A DNA stretch of 64,000 nt from Candidatus Cloacimonadota bacterium (GTDB taxonomy: Bacteria; Cloacimonadota; Cloacimonadia; Cloacimonadales; GCA-2742885), in the NCBI GenBank assembly GCA_002742885.1, contig PDOO01000025.1, forward strand, positions 1 through 64,000, given 5' to 3'. Position 1 is the first letter of the stretch, and each line of letters starts with the position of its first letter. The notes beneath the pieces are model-generated. The model was not told the DNA's origin and did not search any database. It was given only the letters and a program-made list of their open reading frames with translations. The position numbers and the translations under genes were made by a program. Shown here piece after piece: positions 8,178 to 16,900 of this stretch.

Positions 8178-9237
8178 AATTATTGCTTTCATTTTAATCA
8201 TATCATCTCTTTTCCCCCTTTATTCGGCAGATATTGAACATGAAAAAACAGACTCCAGAGTATTATTGAACATTCTGTTTCCCATGAACGAAATAATTTC
8301 CGATAACTCCGTAAATAAGGAAATTAAGGTAAAAATAACTTCGGGGAAACAAGTAATTTACCAAAATAAAAAAAAAATCATATTTTCTGATGAAAATTTA
8401 GCCGAGATTATTAACTCATATTTGGTTTTTGACCTGAAAGGAGAACTTCCGGAAGGCGAATATACGATTTTAACCGAAATAAAAGATTTAGCTTCCCGCA
8501 AAAAGAAAAAAGAAATAAAAATCATCAAAATATCAGCTCCCCGAAAAACTTTATCCAAACCGAAAATAACATATTACAGAGATAATTTCAGCTTTACCGG
8601 TTGCGTCGGCGGAGAAAACTTCCGCATCGATTCTCTTAAAATTCAGCAATTATTTAATCCTCCTCCGTTAAAATTTGAAGTAAATGCAGACGGGGAGAAT
8701 TTATCTCTAAAACCCGGAAAAGAAATCAGATTTGTCCTAAATAAAAAATTTGATAAAATTCCTAATATCACATTCAATATCAACAATAAAACAGGACGCG
8801 CGGAAGAAATTGAAATCTTAAACTCAAAATATACAGACGAACAAAAACTGGAACAGCTGAAAAATGCTTTTCCGTCTAACGAAACAGAAATTCTGTATTA
8901 TGAAGGAGGAACTGCCCGGGAAAAAATAAATTTATTCTGGGAACTTAAATCAGGCGCGAACAATGAGATAAAAAGAGAAATAGAAAAAGAATTTGACGAA
9001 AAAGCATTATATGTCGACAAAAAATTTTCGATCAGAGGTTATAAAGCCGGCTGGAAAACGGATCGGGGCAAAGTATATCTCAGATACGGAGAACCGAGCG
9101 AAATTACAGAAAATACGCATCCTGCAACAGGTAAACCCTACATTATATGGTTTTATTATTCAGACGGGAAAAAATATATTTTTAAAGAAAAAAGCGGAGG
9201 CGGAGAATATGAATTATCGAACACTGATTTGGATTAG
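8167..9237 (+). CDS. Exported GWxTD-domain protein (short)
   Basis: A 356-residue protein with an N-terminal signal sequence (about residues 4-21, ending near PLYSADIE). It has a beta-rich middle and a C-terminal GWxTD domain (about 235-345) carrying GYKAGWKTDRGKVYLRYGEP. GWxTD domains (PF20094) occur in exported proteins of Ignavibacteria, Cloacimonadota, Marinimicrobia and relatives. Their function is not established. The start ATG lies inside the end of dnaE (11-base overlap) with only a weak ribosome-binding site, so translation may be coupled to dnaE. The next gene, a longer paralogue, overlaps its 3' end by 29 bases. No lipobox is present, so it is likely a periplasmic or outer-envelope protein. 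Confidence 0.8.
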   Translation: MQTEIIAFILIISSLFPLYSADIEHEKTDSRVLLNILFPMNEIISDNSVNKEIKVKITSGKQVIYQNKKKIIFSDENLAEIINSYLVFDLKGELPEGEYTILTEIKDLASRKKKKEIKIIKISAPRKTLSKPKITYYRDNFSFTGCVGGENFRIDSLKIQQLFNPPPLKFEVNADGENLSLKPGKEIRFVLNKKFDKIPNITFNINNKTGRAEEIEILNSKYTDEQKLEQLKNAFPSNETEILYYEGGTAREKINLFWELKSGANNEIKREIEKEFDEKALYVDKKFSIRGYKAGWKTDRGKVYLRYGEPSEITENTHPATGKPYIIWFYYSDGKKYIFKEKSGGGEYELSNTDLD

Positions 9238-10561
9238 TTTACTGATATTTGTTTCTTCTTTAAACTCAATAGGAATAAAAAGCGATTTTGAAGTAAAATT
9301 TGAACCGCAAAGATTCTTTACGGAAGAGGGCTATACTTTATTCGAAACATCCTACAAAATACCTTACAGTCAACTGGAATTTACAAGAATGGACTACGGT
9401 TATCAAGCCGACATAAAAACAGATAAATATTTATTGGTGAAAGGAGAATGGAGATTACTCGAAACTTTTACGGAACATGTCGTTACCAAAAACGAAGTTT
9501 GGACAAAAAGTTATGAAAAGTCCTATAAAGACATTGTAAGCTTAACCTTAAGCAAAGGAGAATACCGTTTAAAACTTATTATAACCGATATTAATTCCGG
9601 AAAATATGCCGAATTTGAGAAAGATCTTAACCTTTTGAATAAGGACGATATAATAAGCGATATTGAAATAAACGCTGTTTTTAAGCCGGACACGTCAAAC
9701 TATCTGAGACGTTTTCAGCGCAACGGCTTCCTTTTTGACCGAGCCTACGGACACATTATCCCCGCAAACTCCGACATAATATATTTTACATTCAATATCA
9801 ACCCCGATAAAAAAAACAATGATTTCATATATAACATTGAAGTAAAAAATAATAATCAAACCATAATAAGCGAAAATATTGAGGCAGAAAACCTAAACGA
9901 CCTCAGAATTATTTCCTTACCCGCAACAAACTTTAAATCGGGCGCATATACGGTCATACTTAACGTAACCGAAAAAGGTATTTTTGTGGTAAATTCGAAA
10001 AATTTCTTCTTTATCCAAGAGAAAAAAAATCATCGCCCCTATTTATTTACGGAAATAGAGGATGAAATAAAATTAATAAAATACCTTCTTAACAGCAAAG
10101 AAAAAAGAAAGTTAAACAGGCTCAGCAAAGAGGGGAAAGAAAATTATTTGGAAAATTTCTGGACAATAAACAACCCCGATCCTAATTCAGGTAAAAATGT
10201 TTTTTTTGAAGAAATAAAAGCAAGAAAAGATTATGCAAATAAATTTTATTCTCATTTCCAAAAAGGCTGGAAATCTGACAGGGGAAGAATTCTTATCAGG
10301 AACGGAAAACCTGACAGAGAACAGGATTTTGCAATGAGCGATGTAATAGGCGATTTCAAAATTTGGGAATATGATAACTTAAATTGCGTATATTTGTTTT
10401 ATGACAGAAATACATCAGGTAAATTTAAGCTTTACTATTCTTCAAATGATGAAATTAACCCAGGCAACCATAATTGGAAAAATATACTGGGACACGTAAA
10501 TTCTATTGACGAGTTGACGGAGAAAATGAAAGAAACAGGCTCCGCCATCACTCGTTATTAA
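9209..10561 (+). CDS. Exported GWxTD-domain protein (long)
   Basis: A 450-residue paralogue of the preceding protein. The start at 9209 is preferred over upstream in-frame codons because it follows a GGAGGCGGAG ribosome-binding site. It also begins a clear signal peptide (MNYRTLIWISLLIFVSSLNS). After a beta-sandwich-like region (about 30-290), the C-terminal GWxTD domain follows (about 310-430). Its motif reads GWKSDRGRILIRNGKPDREQ, with serine in place of the usual threonine, followed by IWEYDN and YLFYDRN strands. The reading frame overlaps the upstream gene by 29 bases and its 3' end overlaps the convergent yraN gene by 14 bases. Two tandem GWxTD proteins suggest a duplicated or heteromeric envelope component. 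The biochemical role is unknown. Confidence 0.82.
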   Translation: MNYRTLIWISLLIFVSSLNSIGIKSDFEVKFEPQRFFTEEGYTLFETSYKIPYSQLEFTRMDYGYQADIKTDKYLLVKGEWRLLETFTEHVVTKNEVWTKSYEKSYKDIVSLTLSKGEYRLKLIITDINSGKYAEFEKDLNLLNKDDIISDIEINAVFKPDTSNYLRRFQRNGFLFDRAYGHIIPANSDIIYFTFNINPDKKNNDFIYNIEVKNNNQTIISENIEAENLNDLRIISLPATNFKSGAYTVILNVTEKGIFVVNSKNFFFIQEKKNHRPYLFTEIEDEIKLIKYLLNSKEKRKLNRLSKEGKENYLENFWTINNPDPNSGKNVFFEEIKARKDYANKFYSHFQKGWKSDRGRILIRNGKPDREQDFAMSDVIGDFKIWEYDNLNCVYLFYDRNTSGKFKLYYSSNDEINPGNHNWKNILGHVNSIDELTEKMKETGSAITRY

Positions 10562-10925
10562 GAACATCGCCGTTAAACGCATCTTCGATGAAATTTATTT
10601 TTTTCAGCTTTCCGCACGCATAAAAAATCACGGTAATAAGATCAAAGGAAATAAAATAATTGTCAAATTTGATATTTTTGCTTAAAAAATGCAAAGTAGT
10701 CTTGACAATTTTAAGCTGTTTTTTTCTTGTTAAACTTGATATGGCAGAATCTTCGTTTTCAGTTCTGCTTTTAACTTCAATAATATGAAGCCTATTGCCT
10801 TTTAAGGCAATAATATCTATTTCGCCGTAACGGGAATAATAGTTTCTTGCGACGATAAAATAGTTTCTTTTTAAGAAATAATTTGTCGCTGCCAGTTCGC
10901 CTTTGGTTCCTAATTCGTTTTTCAT
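10548..10925 (-). CDS. yraN: YraN/UPF0102 family endonuclease-fold protein
   Basis: A 125-residue protein with the family hallmarks: an N-terminal GELAATNYFLKRNYFIVARN helix, then RYGEIDIIALKGNRLHIIEV followed by KSR. That pattern is the E...D...ExK signature of restriction-endonuclease-like folds, with putative metal ligands Glu and Asp in GEID and Glu and Lys in IEVKSR. UPF0102 proteins are near-universal in bacteria and are thought to act on DNA or Holliday-type structures, but no precise substrate is settled. The gene is convergent with the GWxTD pair and divergent from the operon starting at 10984. A TTGACT-N17-ATTATT promoter-like sequence ends only about 9 bases before its ATG, so the transcript may have an almost absent leader. 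Confidence 0.88.
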   Translation of the reverse strand: MKNELGTKGELAATNYFLKRNYFIVARNYYSRYGEIDIIALKGNRLHIIEVKSRTENEDSAISSLTRKKQLKIVKTTLHFLSKNIKFDNYFISFDLITVIFYACGKLKKINFIEDAFNGDVLNNE

Positions 10926-10983
10926 GGCGAAATAATAATCAGGTTTCGCTTTAAGTCAATAATTAACTTGGAGGTTGATAATT

Positions 10984-11919
10984 ATGAAACACTTAGCTGT
11001 TGTTTTTTTTCTAGTATTAAGTTCGGTGTTGCCGGCTGTCCCTTATACCTGCTTAGGCGGAATGACGGTTCCGACAGGTTACGTAATACCTTACAAAGCA
11101 GTTGAATTGGGATTTACAAATTACACTGCTCCGAACGTAGACAACGATTACAGTTATGACTTTGCTTTTTCAGTTAACGGCGGGGTGTATCACTGGGCAA
11201 ATATAGGCGTGGTTTACACGGGGAACAATGTTTTGTCGCTTAATTTAAAAGCAAGAATACTTGAACAAACCGATAAATATCCGGCTATATCAATAGGTGT
11301 GGACAACTTTTTTTCTAAACAAAAAGAAGACGGCGGCAACGAATATGAAGTAAGCGACCCGGATGACTACGCTCGGAATTCTTTCTACGTTGTCATATCT
11401 AAAACTGCTCTTTTAAGGGGCTTACCTTTTTTCGACCATCTTGAGACATACGCTCACTTCGGATTCGGAAGAGGAAGATTCTACGGAAATGTACCGAGAT
11501 CAAAAGCGCTGGGCGGTCTTTTTGGAGCTTTTGAACTGAGACCGAGCGATTATTATTCTTTTCTTGCCGAAATGGACGGTCATAACGTAAACTTAGGCAT
11601 AAACACTTATTACAAAGACTATACTTTCAGAATAGGTATTTACAGACTTGATGAATCTTATAAAAGAGATACTAAATTAGCTATTAACATAAACTATACA
11701 TTTGATAAATTTGTCTCTGACAAGTCTAAAAACACTGTTCGCAAATCAAGAATGAAATCAATGAAAAATTCACAGGTAATTATACAAGAAGGATTAGACG
11801 AACAAACTATTAAAGGCAATCCTCTTTTAAAAGAACTTCAAGAAATGCGAAGAGCTCGAGAAGAGACAGCCAAAGAATTAGAAGAAATTAAGAAATTTTT
11901 ACAAGAAGATGACGAATAA
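10984..11919 (+). CDS. Outer-membrane beta-barrel-like protein, first gene of the motor operon
   Basis: A 311-residue exported protein. The ATG at 10984 is preferred over the in-frame TTG at 10975 because GGAGG (10970-10974) lies 9 bases upstream of it. A signal peptide (about 1-19) is followed by repeated amphipathic beta strands rich in Gly, Tyr and Phe, such as YAHFGFGRGRFYGN, YTFRIGIYRL and AININYTF. This is typical of small outer-membrane barrels of the YjbH/porin-like kind. The last 55 residues form a charged alpha-helical tail (LLKELQEMRRAREETAKELE) predicted as a coiled coil, which is unusual for a barrel and could contact the periplasmic partners. It leads an operon of eight genes with tiny gaps (2-48 bases). 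In the Myxococcus Glt complex similar barrels (GltA/B/H) form the outer-membrane part. That parallel is an inference from gene context. Confidence 0.65.
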   Translation: MKHLAVVFFLVLSSVLPAVPYTCLGGMTVPTGYVIPYKAVELGFTNYTAPNVDNDYSYDFAFSVNGGVYHWANIGVVYTGNNVLSLNLKARILEQTDKYPAISIGVDNFFSKQKEDGGNEYEVSDPDDYARNSFYVVISKTALLRGLPFFDHLETYAHFGFGRGRFYGNVPRSKALGGLFGAFELRPSDYYSFLAEMDGHNVNLGINTYYKDYTFRIGIYRLDESYKRDTKLAININYTFDKFVSDKSKNTVRKSRMKSMKNSQVIIQEGLDEQTIKGNPLLKELQEMRRAREETAKELEEIKKFLQEDDE

Positions 11920-11921
11920 TT

Positions 11922-13937
11922 ATGAAAAAGCTTATCTTTATTCTTATTGCAATTTTTCTGTTAAACAGCTTATTCGGAGATCGGGAAACGGATCGTATGC
12001 TGTTAAGAGAAATACGTCAGGAAAAGAAACTTCTCCAAAAATATAAGGAGCAAATAGATCAATACAGAAAAATTTTGGCTCGAAAAGATGAAGTTTCCTT
12101 ATACGTGAAACAAAACGACACTGAAAACCTGAGAAGAATATTCAATGAGGACTTTCAGGCAGTTTATGATCTTATAAACGAAGGTCAGTATGCAAATGCC
12201 AGAAAAGCAATAAAGATTTATGCCAAAGTGTACAAGGATGCCGAGGATGTTGCCGACGACATTTTATATCTTAAAGCGATAACTTATTTTAAGGAAAGCC
12301 GTTTCGAAAAGGCAGCCGGGTATTTGACGAAGGCAATAAATAAGTATCAATACAGCAATTCATTCGCCAAATCATCCGAGATTCTTTCATTTATAATGCT
12401 TTCCGAAGGTTGGGATGAAGAAACAATAGAACTTTTCGAGAAACAAACGGATGCTAAGCTTCCGCACCGGTTAATTTTCAATGCAGCAAATGCTTATTAC
12501 AATACCGGACAATATGAAGAAGCCGGTAAATTGTGCAAAAAAATAGAGAGTGACAAGCATTTCTCTTTGAGAGTGAAAATACTTCAAATTCTTATTTCCA
12601 TGGATAAAAAATCTGACGCCAAGATAATAGCAGACTTGCAAGAAATAGAAGAAAATACCAATAAAAATGAGCCTTATTTTTATGTGGTTCAATTATTGAT
12701 TGCTCGTCTTTATTTTGCAAATAACGATGTGGAACATGCCTTGTTTTATTACAGCAAATTGTTCAGAGAAGAAAACGACGAAATAAGTCATGAAATTATT
12801 TATGAAGCAGCGGAAGTGTTTAAATCAGTAAAGAATTATGACAAAGCCGAAGTTCTTCTCAATAAAATAATACACGATCCTTATTCCAACGAACATTATT
12901 CTCCGGCAAAGTACTTGCTTTCAGTAATTTATCAGGAAAAAGGCAATCTCGAATTGGCGGATGCCAACATAAAAGAAGCGTTCGGAGAAATAGGCGAAGT
13001 ACTGCAAGGCTTGGCAACCAAAAAAAAAATGGTTAGAAAAATCGAATCATACATGGAAAAGCTCGAAAATGTCAATTCAGAAGAAGAAAGGAAGATTTTA
13101 GATAAAAAGATAAAAATTGCAGAAGACAAGAACAGAAAACTTTCAGATCTTTTAGCCTTAATGCAATCCGGTTTAAATACAAGTCAATTCATAAAAATGA
13201 GAGAAATTGACGAAGAATATCTGAAAATAAATGAGAAGATAGAAGAGTTAGATTTAAATATCAAAATTGTTTCAGCCACTTCAAACAAAGAAATTCCAGC
13301 CAAAATAGACAAAGAAATAGAACGTTTAAACCATGAAAAAACCGTTCTCAAAGTCATGGAATTTCTCGCCCCCATGGAAGATCAATACACATTGGAAGAT
13401 TACGCATTGGCAACCATGTTGGCAGAGGAACTTTTTAATACCGAAGATGCTATTAAGGCATGGAAAAATATTTTACATAAAAGCAAAAACGATCAACTTA
13501 CGGAAAAAGTAACTAAAATATTGGATCTTTTGGATAACAATATGGAGTCGCTTAATTCAATAGCCGATGTCGTATTCGGGAGTTCTTTGACAAAAGACTC
13601 GTCAAGGCTTGCTATCGCCTCAGAAATAGAAGACATAAAGAAAAGTCAAGAAGACCTTAAGATTTTGAAAAAAAATGTTCGCGAGAATTACAATAAAAAA
13701 TTAGTCCGTAAATACAAAAAGCAAAAGATAAGCTTAACGGGAAAAAATAAAAAAGTAAAAGAAAAATATGATGAATTAATTGCTGCTTTAGCAAAATCGG
13801 CAGAGCGCAACGAATCATTTTATAAATTAGCTCGCATTGAAATTATGACTCACGAACGCATACGTCGCGCAAAAGAATTTGAGAAAATGAAAAATCGTCA
13901 AAAAGAAGAACGCAAAAAATATATACAGGGGAAATAG
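11922..13937 (+). CDS. Exported TPR/coiled-coil protein, 671 residues
   Basis: An N-terminal signal peptide (MKKLIFILIAIFLLNSLFG) precedes a long, charged, almost purely helical protein. The first 50 residues after the signal look like a coiled coil. About residues 75-340 contain tetratricopeptide-like pairs of helices, for example FEKAAGYLTKAINKYQ, GQYEEAGKLCKKIE and KNYDKAEVLLNKI. The last third (about 365-465 and 560-671) is coiled coil, with a very basic end (RRAKEFEKMKNRQKEERKK). The start is 2 bases after the upstream stop and its own stop abuts the next ATG directly. It probably lies in the periplasm as a scaffold. In position it is comparable to the TPR proteins GltD/GltE of gliding complexes, but no family assignment can be made by eye. 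Confidence 0.75.
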   Translation: MKKLIFILIAIFLLNSLFGDRETDRMLLREIRQEKKLLQKYKEQIDQYRKILARKDEVSLYVKQNDTENLRRIFNEDFQAVYDLINEGQYANARKAIKIYAKVYKDAEDVADDILYLKAITYFKESRFEKAAGYLTKAINKYQYSNSFAKSSEILSFIMLSEGWDEETIELFEKQTDAKLPHRLIFNAANAYYNTGQYEEAGKLCKKIESDKHFSLRVKILQILISMDKKSDAKIIADLQEIEENTNKNEPYFYVVQLLIARLYFANNDVEHALFYYSKLFREENDEISHEIIYEAAEVFKSVKNYDKAEVLLNKIIHDPYSNEHYSPAKYLLSVIYQEKGNLELADANIKEAFGEIGEVLQGLATKKKMVRKIESYMEKLENVNSEEERKILDKKIKIAEDKNRKLSDLLALMQSGLNTSQFIKMREIDEEYLKINEKIEELDLNIKIVSATSNKEIPAKIDKEIERLNHEKTVLKVMEFLAPMEDQYTLEDYALATMLAEELFNTEDAIKAWKNILHKSKNDQLTEKVTKILDLLDNNMESLNSIADVVFGSSLTKDSSRLAIASEIEDIKKSQEDLKILKKNVRENYNKKLVRKYKKQKISLTGKNKKVKEKYDELIAALAKSAERNESFYKLARIEIMTHERIRRAKEFEKMKNRQKEERKKYIQGK

Positions 13938-16900
13938 ATGCAGAGAAAATATTCCGTTATTATCCTTTTTGTTCTGTTATTTTTTACTGCCTTAAAAGCC
14001 GAATTAACGCAAGAAGAGTTAAAAAGAACCTACTCTGAAAACAGAAAATTTAATATATCCATAGCAGAAGAGATAAAAAAATTTATTAAAGAAAATCCTG
14101 ATTCTGAAGAATTGCCTAAATTGTACTACAGTTTGGCAGAGTTGACTTCCGATATTTACGCTCAGGAAATAATGAGCAATTACAAATATAACTTTGAAAT
14201 TGCAAATTTATACAAAAAGGCAATTTCTCTTAACCCGAATTACGAAACGGCGGATGTTGCTTATTACAATATAGGATATTATACATTTCAAGGATTTAAA
14301 GTAAAAAGGGACCAAGGAAGAAATGCTCAATTTGACAAAGGAAATTACTTTATGGCATCCGATTGGCCTGATTCCTTAAGACTTATGAAAAAAGCGGTCA
14401 ATGAAGCAATAGAAAGTCTAGAAAAAGTTTCTTCTGATTATCCTGAGTCAGATTATCGCAGCGCAACTCTTTATTGGCTGGGCAATATTTATTTTAAACT
14501 TGCCATTGATGCCCCCGGGGATAAAGAAACCTTATATAAAAAAGCAATTCAATATTTTACGGATTTGACCAAAGAGAAGGCATATTCGGAAAGAATTAAC
14601 GGTCTTTACATGAGAGGCTGGACATTTTATGCTCTTAAAGATTATGACGGAGCAATTAATGATTTCTCTCAAATTTTAAAAGAACTGGAACAATCAAGCA
14701 ATAAAGAATTAAAAAATCAATTTGAAACAGAAACAATAGAGATGACGGCTCAAGGTCTTGTCGGAAAAGATGATATTGAATATGAAAAATATTCAAAGGC
14801 AGCTGCAGCAGCTTTGGAAACTTTTTCGGCTCTTGTCGATGAGAATTACGGAAAACAAATCATTAATGAAACGATTAATCTGAAGTTACAATTAAATGCA
14901 CCTATGCAAGCTTTGGATTTATACAACGCCTACCTCAAACTGTATCCGATTTCTATTGAAGCGCCTTCTTACAATGATTCGATTATAAGTATATTGAAAA
15001 GATCAAAAGGAAGAACAAGAAACAATAAAGACGTACGCAAACTTATAAGAAAAGAATATATGCGCATAGCAGATACATACCGCCCTGATTCATTGTGGTA
15101 TCAAACATTCAAAGACGAGAATATCGAATCTCAACTTAAACTGATAAGAGAAGCTTACGAAAAATATGCTTCAGTAAGCTTGTACAATGATTTCGTAAAA
15201 ACCGGCAATGAAGACTTATTAAGAGAGTTAACTCAATTATTAAAAGATTATGAAAAATTCAAGGAATTTTACGATGATAACGGCAAAGCATGGCTGGAAA
15301 ACCAAGAGAATATACTTGTAAACGCCTTTATAAATTCAGCTCAAAAAAACAAATCTGTACCATTATGGTTTAATGCGTTGCAGGAAATTGCCGAATACAA
15401 TGAAAAATATCCGAACAATAAAAACTATTTCAACAATGAGTTTAACGCTTTTCTCTGCACGGAAAACATTTATGAATTGGTAAGAGAAGATATTGAGGCA
15501 ATAAACTCCGGCGACAGTTTAAGAAAACCTGCCATGAGCGAACAGGAAGCGGATTCATTATACCTGACAGCAGCTGACAGATACGAAAAAATTCTTACAG
15601 ATGAGACATATACCGCAAAAAACAAAAAAGACGACTTAGTTAAAATAACTTATAAAAGAGCGGAAATTTATTTTAAATATGCCGACTATGATAGCTCTTA
15701 TCAACTCTTCGAGAATTTATTAGCATTGACTCCCGGAGAAAATATACAAAAAGTTGCCCTGACAAAATTGGCGGAAATAAGCAAAATACGCAAAAATTAT
15801 TTAGTTGCGGAAGACTTTTACAGAAGAGCGGGAGAATTTGCAAACACCCGAGAAAAAAATTTGTATAAAACGAATGCCATGGCTATGATTAAAGCAAACG
15901 CAGATTCATTGGAAATTGCCGGTTCAAATCATTTGGCAGCCGAAGAATATTTAAGATTGGCAAAAGAATACACAGATCAGGAAAAAATTATACCTTTAAA
16001 AGTAAAAGCGGTAAACAACTATAAAAACAGAAGCGAATATGACAAAGCTATTGAACAGATATTGGAAATAGCTCAAATGAAACCGCAAAAAACAGACAAA
16101 TTAGGTCTTTATCGTCAAGCTTGGGATATAGCTGATTCTTTGATGACCGAATATAAAAAAGGCGAAGAGCTCAGAAAAGAATTTATAAGTCTCTATCCTG
16201 CCTCAAACGAAGCTTTCAAAATAAGATCACAAATAATAAAATCTTATGACGGCGGAATATTTGATGACAAAGATAAAGCTGCCGAAATGTATCTTCAACT
16301 CCATAAAGACGTAAGAGAAAAGAAAATAGATAACGGAGATTTTCCGGAAGAACAAATATACCTTTTGGCGCTCAATATTTATCTTAATCAAGAAAAAGAA
16401 GAACAGGAAACAAAAGAAAATTCAGATAAAAAAGAACTTGCCGAAGAAGAAAATCAGACAAAAGATTCTAAAGAAAACTTAACTGTTCCCATGATGCTGG
16501 AATTTGAAAAAATGTATCCTAAGCATGAGAAATCTCTTGCATTCCTTAAAAAAGTCGCTTTGGGGTACAAGAAAAAAAACAACACGGCAAAATACAAAAA
16601 AATGGCTGCTTATATTTACAAAAAACATCCGGAACTTGATCTTGTTTCGACAATAGCAATAGAAGAATTGGCAGAAATATATGCAGAAGCCGATACATTG
16701 TATGAAACTAAAGACTATATCGGCATGAGAGAAAAAATAAAAGAATATAAAGCTCTTGAAGCGTCCTATGTTGCCGAAAAAATTAACAAAGAAAAAATCC
16801 ATAATAATGTTGTTTACGAAAACTTTGATATTTGGGAGGAAAATATCAAATACGAAAAGGATAAAGTCGCTTACATGGAAAAATATAATTCAACTCTCGA

